Made by a program: the position numbers and the translations under genes
DNA from: JAAYXS01 sp043820985
GTDB taxonomy: Bacteria > Planctomycetota > Phycisphaerae > UBA1845 > Fen-1342
Reading direction: 5' to 3'
DNA: 64,000 nt
Assembly (NCBI GenBank): GCA_043820985.1
Contig: JBDRDH010000127.1
Span: forward strand, 1-64,000
Shown here: positions 57,625-64,000 of the stretch, in pieces
How the letters are laid out: every line of letters begins with the position of its first letter
How positions within the stretch are numbered: the stretch's first letter is position 1
Notes under the pieces: generated by a model
Told to the model about the DNA's origin: nothing
What the model saw: only the letters and a program-made list of their open reading frames with translations
Database searches by the model: none

Positions 57625-59960
57625 ATGTGCGCGGAAACGTCGCAGTTGTGCGGTCGACCGGTCGTCGGATTTTACGCCATACGCCGCGTCGTGGTGCTGG
57701 CGCTGGGCGGGTTGCTGGCCGCAGCTCCCGCCAGCTTGGCGAACGAACCCGACCGGTCGGTGCGGCGGCTGCCGATCTGTAGCTCATGGGGCGGGCTGGC
57801 TGGGGATGTGGTGTTCCTGCCCGATCAGCCGCATATCGGCGTGGTCGGCCTGGGGCCGCGCCTCGAAATCGTCGACCTGACAGACCCGCAGGCGCCGGAG
57901 CACCTGGGCTCGTTGTCGTTCTTCTGCCCGCCAGAGGATATTGCGGACATGGCGGTTCTTGGAGACCACGTCTTCGTCGCAACGCGTCCTCATGGATCGC
58001 CGGGAGGCACTGACCACGCCCCGCTGAGTCCCCGCGGTGCGAACCTACCCAGAGGTTTTTATGTAGTCGACGTATCGAACCCCGCCCGACCGCGGCTGGC
58101 GGGCAGCGCGCCGGGAGATAACATATTTCACGAAATCGAGCTGTACCGGGAGCAGGGTTCCTACCGCTCCTGGGCCTTCCTCCGCTACTCGAATAGTATC
58201 GAGGCCTTCGACATCAGCGACCCGCGGGCTCCCGCGCCGCTGGGCGACGTCCTGCAAAGCGTAGACGCCATGAAGGTGTTGGGGGATTACCTCTACTGTC
58301 TTGTACATTACCCGATCACCGGCGTGCGCATTTACCGCCTCGGCAGTCAGCCGCTGCGGCGCGGCGCGCGCGGACCCCTCCTGACGCTGGTCGGCGAGGT
58401 GGCGCTTCCGCCCGAGGCCGACGTCTGGGACATCCACGAACTGGAGGTCTCCGGGGACTGTGCCTACTGCAGCGCCGAGATCGACGATATCGACGTGGAT
58501 ATCGACGTGATCTTCGTGGTCAACGTCGCCGATCCCACGCAGCCGGCCGTGGTGGGCTCCGTCGGCGGGTTCCTACACGGCAATGACCTGGCGGTCAGCG
58601 GCGACTACCTGTTTGTCGCCGACTGGCCGGGGGTTCCTCTTATCACGGCCTCTGGGCCGAGGCCAAGGGCCTGGCCGTGCTCGACATCTCGGATCCCGCC
58701 GCCCCGCAGCACGTGGGGCAGTACAAGCCGCGCGGCCTGGTGTACGGCGTGGAGGTGGTCGGCGAGCGCGCGTACGTCATGGACGAGGCCGAAGGTCTGC
58801 TGGTGCTGGACGTCAGCGACCCGACCGACCCGCTGCCGCTGGGCAAGGTCTACTCCCCGGCGCGCGTGCGGAAGATGGAGTTGGTCGGCACCCGCTTGTA
58901 CGTCACCGACCTGTTCAACGGCTTCAGCGTGCTGGACGTGTCGAACCCGTTTCGACCCCGGCTGCTCGACGTTTACCAGACGCCGCACCTGGGCCTGCAC
59001 ACGCGCTCGTGGGGGATCGACGTGGTCGGCGGCCTGGTGTATCTGGGCGCCGGCTGGGGCGGTTTTCAGGTGATCAACGTTGGCGATCCGGGGGCGACGA
59101 TGTATCTGCTGGGGGAGTTCCCGTTCCCCGCGGACACGTTCGCGGCCGATGTACTGGTACAAGGGGACATCGCCCACGTCGGTCTGGGCTACGCCTCCGG
59201 TGGTGGGGTGTTCTTCAATTTCGACGTCAGCGACCCTCAGCAGATCAGTCTGGTCGGGGGTCATCCGACCTTCAGCGATCCGAGCACCATCCTGCGCGCT
59301 CCCACAACAGAGCACCTGCTGTACTATTCGGCCCGGAACACCGGGATCATGGACAGCCAGGATCCCGCCGCGCCGGTCCAACTGTACGAAGGCTATCCGC
59401 GCGGCGGCGACATCGCCTGCCTCGGCGACCTGCTGCTGTGTTCTGGTAAGCGTCCGGCGCGCGCGGGGGAGCGCGATGATGTCGTCGGCCTCTTCGTGCT
59501 GGACGTGTCCGATCCGTTCAACCCGGTGGGGCTGAGCCACTTCGCGACCCTGCATCCCGCCGGGCTGGACACCTGGGACTCATTTGTCTACATGGCTACG
59601 CAGTGGGAGGGCTGGACGTGGCTGCTCGAGCTCGATCTCTCCGACCCGCTGAACCCGCAGGTGACCGGCGCGGCGACGCTGTACGCGGGGCGCTTTGTCC
59701 GGGCGACCGAGCACTTCGTGTACGCGACCACGGACTACAGCGGCCTGTACATCATCTTCCGCGGCCTGCCCGGCGACCTGAACTGCGACGGCGCGGTCGA
59801 TCCCGCCGACATCGCCCCCTTCGTGCTGGCCCTCGGCGCCCCAGACATCTACGCCGAGACCTACCCCGACTGCACCATCGCCGCCGCCGACATCAACGGC
59901 GACCAGGTAGTGAACGCCTACGATATCGATCCGTTTATTGACTTGATCGCGGGGGGATGA
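57625..59960 (+). CDS. LVIVD-repeat secreted protein with a frameshift
   Basis: A large exported protein of about 778 residues if read through a one-base shift. ATG 57625 has GGAGG upstream and begins a signal peptide (core VVLALGGLLAAAPASLA). The body has many LVIVD-type repeats (VVDVSNPARPRLAG, VLDISDPAAPQHVG, VLDVSDPTDPLPLG), likely blades of a propeller. The frame breaks in a five-G run at 58629-58633; adding one G joins DWPG to GSSYHGLWAEAKG. The second part runs to 59960 and ends with a dockerin-like region (GDLNCDGAVDPADIAPFV, DINGDQVVNAYDIDPF). The shift may be a sequencing error, a true mutation or a phase-variable tract. Confidence 0.78.
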
Positions 59961-59967
59961 AGAGCGA

Positions 59968-60008
59968 GGATTGGGGATTGAGGATTGAGGATTGAGGGGT
60001 GTGCGCTC
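59968..60008 (+). repeat. GGATTGA tandem repeat, right copy
   Basis: GGATTGG followed by three GGATTGA units, then GGGGTGTGCGCTC. It lies 8 bases after the LVIVD stop and matches the left copy at 57356-57385 including the following G-run and CGCTC. Confidence 0.65.
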
Positions 60009-60017
60009 TCGGCGTGC

Positions 60018-62243
60018 TTAGTGCGTTAGCGCGTAGAGCACGATGTTCGCGGCCAGGCGTTGGGCGTCGGGGCTGGTCAGGCCCCAGCAGCCGTCGAACG
60101 CCTGTCCATCCAGGCCGCAGCCTAAAGCGTATGGGCTATAGATCAGTGCCAGACGACCCTCAATCTCCAGGCCCCACAACTCTGGCGTGGTCAGATTCGG
60201 CTTTTGTCGCAGGACGTCGGCGCCGTACGTGACGGTGGTGACGTCGAAGCCAGGTGTACCCTGGAAGATGGGGTGATCCACCGACAGGGGCTGGAGGACG
60301 GAGTCAGGGAAGGTCTGGCGGATCATGTTACGAAACGCCGCGTCGAACGGATCCGGGCCGCAACAATTGTCAACCAGCAGGAATCCGCCGCGACGCAGGT
60401 GCTCGGCTAGAGCGCTGCGCTCGGCGGCTGAAAACTCAAAGTCATAGTGCCCCGCCATGTACAGTAGCGGACAGGTGTAAAGATCCGCGTCGGTCAGGCG
60501 CAGCGGGCGGTAGGATGTGACCACGTCGAGGTTAACTTCCTGCTGGAGAAAATCCGCCAGATTCACCAGCGCACGCGGGAAAGGCCGCCAATCGCTGTCA
60601 TACACAACCTGGCCAAACAACAGGGCATCACGCGCCGGCGGACGCGCATCCTGCTCGCGCTCTTCCGGCAGGATGACGACATCCAGGCGGTCGATCAGTG
60701 GTCGGCGGCCCAGCGCATACGCGGCGATATTAGTGCCTAGTTCCAACGCCAACTTGCTGGCCCCCGCTACGTCACCTTCCTGCCATAAGTATGAAATGTC
60801 CTTGGGCAGGAACAGCACGCTCGTGCGACAGCCGACATCGAGACCTTGCAGGCCGGAAGGTGGGCAGTCGTGGATGGTATGGTAGACCGCGTGCTCGGCA
60901 CCCAGCTCGTGCAGGGGGACCTCGGGGAAAGTATCGACCGCGAAAGCCTGGAAGCCATCGCTGAATTCCCGCCGGCCGCAACAGGCGCCGAATAACAGTG
61001 TGCCGCCCTGTTCGACAAACTCGCGCAACTTGGCCCGCTGGTTGGAATTCCACGTCGGGAATTCGCGGCCGTGGATATACAGCAGGGGGGCGGCGAGCCA
61101 GTCTTCGAGCGGACTGTCAAAGCGAACCGCCTGCCAGGCGACCGGCTGACCGAGCTTGTCGCCAATGAAGGCTATCAGGTGCGCCACGCCGCGCGGATCG
61201 GGATTCCACGCATCGTCGTCGGACCATTGCAGCTTCTGGATCAGCAGCGACTTGTGACCCTTGGCCAGGAAGAGCAGGGCGAAGGAGGTATCGACGATCT
61301 GGCTGTTCCAAAGACCGTTGTTACTTTGGGTACGTACGAGGTAGTTGGCGCCTTCGCGGTACCAATCGTGCTTACCGAAGTACCGTTGACCGGACATCAT
61401 GCCGCAGCGCTCGACGGCATAGAGCCAGTAGTGGACGTAGGATCGCTCGCGGCGCGGATTTGTATCGGCTCGGAAATGCCGTCCCAGCCACTGCATGCCG
61501 GCGGCCAGCGGCTGGTCACTTTTCACGCGGCCACAACTCGGATCGGACCCCTTCTGTATGCCGCGCCCGGTGCCCAGACGCGCGCCGAGAATCAACAGGT
61601 CGGCCACACCGGCGGCGGTCATACTGCCGTAGCTGCTGCCGGTGGCCTGGTAGGCCCAGCCACCATCATCGTTTTGATTGCGCGTGATGGCGTTGTAGGC
61701 CTTACGCCAGACGGTTTGTGGGATCTTGACCCCAGCTTGCGCGGCGGCGTGCAGTCCGAGCATGGCGAACTGCGAGTTGGAATGATCAAAGCGCTGGGCC
61801 TTGAGACCATAGCTCCAGAGACCTTGACTGGTTTGAGCACTGATCAACCATTGGGCCGCCGCGCGGATCTCGCGAGCGTAGACTTGCGCATCTATCTCGG
61901 CCAGCACCATGATCTTGAGGGCGACCACGTAGACGTGCTCGTTGCTCAAGCTGCTGATGTACGGCAGGGCGGCGGCGATTGCGGGAGAATCGGCGGCCTC
62001 GCCAGCGTGCAGCAGCGCCAACGTTGCCAGGCAGGTTTCGCCGCCGGGGCGATGACGTTCGGGCCAGGTACCATCGGCGTTTTGCATGGAACGCACGGCC
62101 GGCACCCCCTTGCGGATGGCCAGCTTGACCTGCGCGCCGGTTACATCAGCCCACGCCGGCACCGTAAACACCAGGCTGCTGACCAGTGCTGCCAGCAGGA
62201 CAAACGCCAGTCGTTGAAGTTGGCGGCGGATCGGATGCTTCAT
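60018..62243 (-). CDS. Alpha-toroid plus DUF4159 exported protein
   Basis: A 741-residue protein. After a signal peptide (LAFVLLAALVSSLVFTVPAWA), residues 30-350 form alpha-helical repeats of the squalene cyclase/prenyltransferase toroid type (SMQNADGTWPE, WLISAQTSQGLWSYG, RNQNDDGGWAY, YLVRTQSNNGLW: QDGxW-like). From about 520 follows a DUF4159 domain: FGQVVYDSDWRPFPRALVNL, LTDADLYTCPLLYMAGHYDF, LRRGGFLLVDNCCG. The two are often fused in planctomycetes. Residues 390-500 hold another domain of that type (LLYIHGREFPTW, EQGGTLLFGACCG), so the protein may contain a duplication. No catalytic DCTAE/DxDD motif is visible. Function unknown. Confidence 0.8.
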   Translation of the reverse strand: MKHPIRRQLQRLAFVLLAALVSSLVFTVPAWADVTGAQVKLAIRKGVPAVRSMQNADGTWPERHRPGGETCLATLALLHAGEAADSPAIAAALPYISSLSNEHVYVVALKIMVLAEIDAQVYAREIRAAAQWLISAQTSQGLWSYGLKAQRFDHSNSQFAMLGLHAAAQAGVKIPQTVWRKAYNAITRNQNDDGGWAYQATGSSYGSMTAAGVADLLILGARLGTGRGIQKGSDPSCGRVKSDQPLAAGMQWLGRHFRADTNPRRERSYVHYWLYAVERCGMMSGQRYFGKHDWYREGANYLVRTQSNNGLWNSQIVDTSFALLFLAKGHKSLLIQKLQWSDDDAWNPDPRGVAHLIAFIGDKLGQPVAWQAVRFDSPLEDWLAAPLLYIHGREFPTWNSNQRAKLREFVEQGGTLLFGACCGRREFSDGFQAFAVDTFPEVPLHELGAEHAVYHTIHDCPPSGLQGLDVGCRTSVLFLPKDISYLWQEGDVAGASKLALELGTNIAAYALGRRPLIDRLDVVILPEEREQDARPPARDALLFGQVVYDSDWRPFPRALVNLADFLQQEVNLDVVTSYRPLRLTDADLYTCPLLYMAGHYDFEFSAAERSALAEHLRRGGFLLVDNCCGPDPFDAAFRNMIRQTFPDSVLQPLSVDHPIFQGTPGFDVTTVTYGADVLRQKPNLTTPELWGLEIEGRLALIYSPYALGCGLDGQAFDGCWGLTSPDAQRLAANIVLYALTH

Positions 62244-62383
62244 GGTTTGCACAGTATAGTGCCAATGTCCGGGCATGGCCCGGTTTCTACATTTCGTTAC
62301 AGCCGGTAACTTACTGAGCTATGATTCTGGTAAGATCGTGCCCGTATGAAACGACGCGGTGCATTGCCTCTTGAGGAGACCCT

Positions 62384-63199
62384 GTGAAACTGATGGATTT
62401 GTTCAGCAATTCCAAGGTCGTGGTGGGTATGATCCACGTACAGGCATTGCCCGGTACGCCACGACATCAACAACCGCTGGCGGAGATTAGCGCGACGGCG
62501 GAAGCCGAGGCCCGCGCGCTGGCCGCCGCCGGAGTCGATGGACTGCTGATCGAGAACATGCACGATCTGCCGTACCTCTGTGGCACGGTCGGCCCGGAAA
62601 TCATCGCCGGCATGACCGCGGTAGGAGCAGCCGTGCGGCGCGCCAGCGACCTGCCCCTGGGCGTGCAGATCCTGGCGGCGGCCAATCGGGAAGCGCTGGC
62701 GGCGGCTCAGGGATGCGGAGCGAAGTTTGTGCGCGTGGAAAACTTTGCGTATGCGCACGTGGCTGATGAGGGTTTGATGCCGACCGCCGAGGCCGGTCCA
62801 TTATTGCGCTATCGCAAGCAGATTGGCGCGGATGATATCGCCATCATCGCGGATGTGAAAAAGAAGCACTCCAGCCATGCCCTGACGGCGGATGTATCCC
62901 TGGCGGAAGCGGCCCTGACCACGCAATTCGTGGGCGCGGACGGGCTCGTAGTGACCGGGACGGCGACCGGTCAGCCGACGGCGGTCGATGATGTCCGGAC
63001 AGTGCGGCAGGCCGTGCAGGTCCCCGTCTGCATCGGATCGGGATTAACGCCGGAGAATCTGCCGTCGCTCTGGCCGTACGCGGACGTGTTCATCGTGGGG
63101 TCGTATCTAAAAGTTGACGGCGTGTGGTCAAATGCGCTGGACGGCGATCGTACTCGAAAGTTCATGGAGACCGCAAAGCGGCTGCGCGCGGCAGACTGA
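62384..63199 (+). CDS. BtpA family protein
   Basis: A 271-residue TIM-barrel-like protein of the BtpA/SgcQ family: VVVGMIHVQALPGTPRH, GVDGLLIENMHDLPY, FVRVENFAYAHVADEGL, IIADVKKKHSSHAL, GADGLVVTGTATGQPT, VCIGSGLTPENL. BtpA was named in cyanobacteria for photosystem I stability, but most homologues occur in non-photosynthetic bacteria, so the role here is unknown. GTG 62384 with GAGGAG upstream. Confidence 0.88.
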   Translation: MKLMDLFSNSKVVVGMIHVQALPGTPRHQQPLAEISATAEAEARALAAAGVDGLLIENMHDLPYLCGTVGPEIIAGMTAVGAAVRRASDLPLGVQILAAANREALAAAQGCGAKFVRVENFAYAHVADEGLMPTAEAGPLLRYRKQIGADDIAIIADVKKKHSSHALTADVSLAEAALTTQFVGADGLVVTGTATGQPTAVDDVRTVRQAVQVPVCIGSGLTPENLPSLWPYADVFIVGSYLKVDGVWSNALDGDRTRKFMETAKRLRAAD

Positions 63200-63220
63200 C
63201 GCGCGTTGCCGGGAACCGCC

Positions 63221-63375
63221 ATGACGCCAAGAGCGCGGAGGACGCCAAGAAAATGGAGATGCTTCGGTTGGGTGCGATTGAACCGGTGAACGCGAGGTGG
63301 CGGGTGCCCCATGGCTTTAGCCGTGGGGGACGCGAATCTGTGCCCTTTTCTGGTCCTCCACCTCTAACGAGGTGG
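63221..63375. repeat. Repeat cluster between btpA and tdk
   Basis: GACGCCAAG occurs at 63224-63232 and 63241-63249 as an imperfect tandem. Two hairpins follow: CCCCATGGC-TTTA-GCCGTGGGG (63307-63328, one G-T pair) and CCACCTC-TAAC-GAGGTGG (63358-63375). No gene is seen here. Confidence 0.6.
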
Positions 63376-63421
63376 GATGCCCAACACGCGCCATGCCCAT
63401 TAGGTTGTTAAGGAAGACTGG

Positions 63422-64000
63422 ATGTCAGAGCGGCAGGCCCAGGTGGCTGGCGGGCGGATCGAGGTCATTTGCGGCTGTATGTTCGCCGGCAAGACGGCCA
63501 GGCTCATTGAGGAGCTGTTGGCGGCGCGCACTGCCGGTCACGTTGTGATGGCGTTCAAGCATGAGCTTGATGCCCGTTATGATAACGCGCAGTTAGCCAC
63601 GCATGACCACCGGCGGTTCGCCGCGCGGGCCGTACCGAACGCGGCGGAACTGGTGCGGCTGAGCCTGGGGGCTCAAGTGGTCGGGCTGGATGAGGCCCAC
63701 TTCTTCGGACGCCCGTTGATCGCGGCCTGCCAGACCATGCGTGACCGCGGCCAGCGGGTCATTCTGGTGGGCCTGGATTATGACATGTGGGGTCAGCCGC
63801 TCACGCCGCTGCCGGAATTGAAGGATATCGCGGACCGGGTGGATGTTTTGCACACGGCCTGCGCGGTGTGTGGCCAGCCCGCGCGGCACTCCCAACGGAT
63901 GGTTCCCATAATCAGCGACGACGTCGTGGGTGGACCAGCCGAGTACGAGCCGCGCTGCCGCGACTGCTTCGAGCCGCTGACTACTCCGGCGCCAAAATAC
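63422..64000 (+). CDS. tdk: Thymidine kinase, cut by window edge
   Basis: The first 193 codons of a class II thymidine kinase (phosphorylates thymidine in salvage); the frame is open to the last base. Walker A GCMFAGKTARL, the DEAHFF Walker B-like motif, VILVGLDYDMWGQP, and zinc Cys CAVC and CRDC are present. Family length is about 190-210, so only a few codons are missing. GGAAG precedes ATG 63422. Confidence 0.93.
   Translation, partial: MSERQAQVAGGRIEVICGCMFAGKTARLIEELLAARTAGHVVMAFKHELDARYDNAQLATHDHRRFAARAVPNAAELVRLSLGAQVVGLDEAHFFGRPLIAACQTMRDRGQRVILVGLDYDMWGQPLTPLPELKDIADRVDVLHTACAVCGQPARHSQRMVPIISDDVVGGPAEYEPRCRDCFEPLTTPAPKY

Noticed and set aside
57191..57880. 229-codon open frame
   Set aside because: It runs through the hairpin cluster and overlaps the signal peptide of the LVIVD gene in another frame.
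61071..62309. 412-codon open frame on the plus strand
   Set aside because: It is antisense to the toroid/DUF4159 gene and shows no start signal or homology.
1..64000. tRNA, rRNA or CRISPR array
   Set aside because: No T-loop/acceptor arrangement, rRNA signature or regular spaced repeat was recognised by eye; a covariance search would settle it.

Overview
The window looks like chromosomal DNA from a GC-rich (about 60 percent by eye), diderm, flagellated bacterium, most likely a planctomycete of the Phycisphaerae type or a close relative. The support is indirect: flagellar P- and L-ring genes imply an outer membrane; two secreted proteins end in the short Asp-rich dockerin-like tails common in planctomycetes; there is a membrane protein with a C-terminal double-CxxC zinc ribbon, a toroid-plus-DUF4159 protein, and a groEL-groES-groEL cluster. 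No rRNA, tRNA or CRISPR array is visible. Taxonomy is inference.

Layout. 1-19.5 kb is mostly housekeeping: a radical SAM protein, hisA, an OmpA-type lipoprotein, a secreted beta-propeller protein, purH, yacG, a primary-type sigma factor, maf, endonuclease IV, queG, rsmA, selD, rsgA, a phosphatidyltransferase and cardiolipin synthase. 19.5-33.7 kb is a flagellar block, all on the minus strand, reading from a sigma-54-type promoter at 33.7 kb: small ORF, flgF, flgG, flgA, flgH, flgI, flgJ, flgN, flgK, flgL, fliW, csrA, flagellin, flagellin. 34-38.8 kb holds accessory genes: a secreted serine protease, a zinc-ribbon membrane protein and an ABC exporter. 39-45.3 kb is a chaperone cluster (groEL1, groES, groEL2, dnaJ, grpE, fmdB-like), followed by an ABC-2 type transporter pair and a second sigma factor. 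48.5-64 kb is mixed: a TolC-like lipoprotein, a DinG-type helicase, thiS-thiG, two large secreted repeat proteins, a DUF4159 protein, btpA and a thymidine kinase cut by the window edge. Several families of short palindromic repeats lie between genes.

The two most notable observations were read directly from sequence. First, purH (6195-8486) carries a complete REP-associated tyrosine transposase, bracketed by paired inverted REP palindromes, inserted in frame so that one uninterrupted reading frame of 763 codons remains. The insert sits just before the catalytic Lys-His motif of the AICAR transformylase domain. Second, selD (14728-15777) contains an in-frame UGA where the family has its active-site Cys or Sec, so it is very probably a selenoprotein whose conventional annotation would lose its first 26 residues. 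Also of interest are a run of four hairpins with different stems but related loops (57.4 kb), a radical SAM protein lacking the third cluster cysteine, a FlgH without a lipobox, and a one-base frameshift in a G-tract of a large LVIVD-repeat gene.

How genes work together: the flgN-flgK-flgL-fliW-csrA-flagellin order matches the Bacillus subtilis arrangement in which FliW and CsrA homeostatically control flagellin translation. groES between two groELs, with dnaJ and grpE next, forms a complete general chaperone set apart from dnaK.
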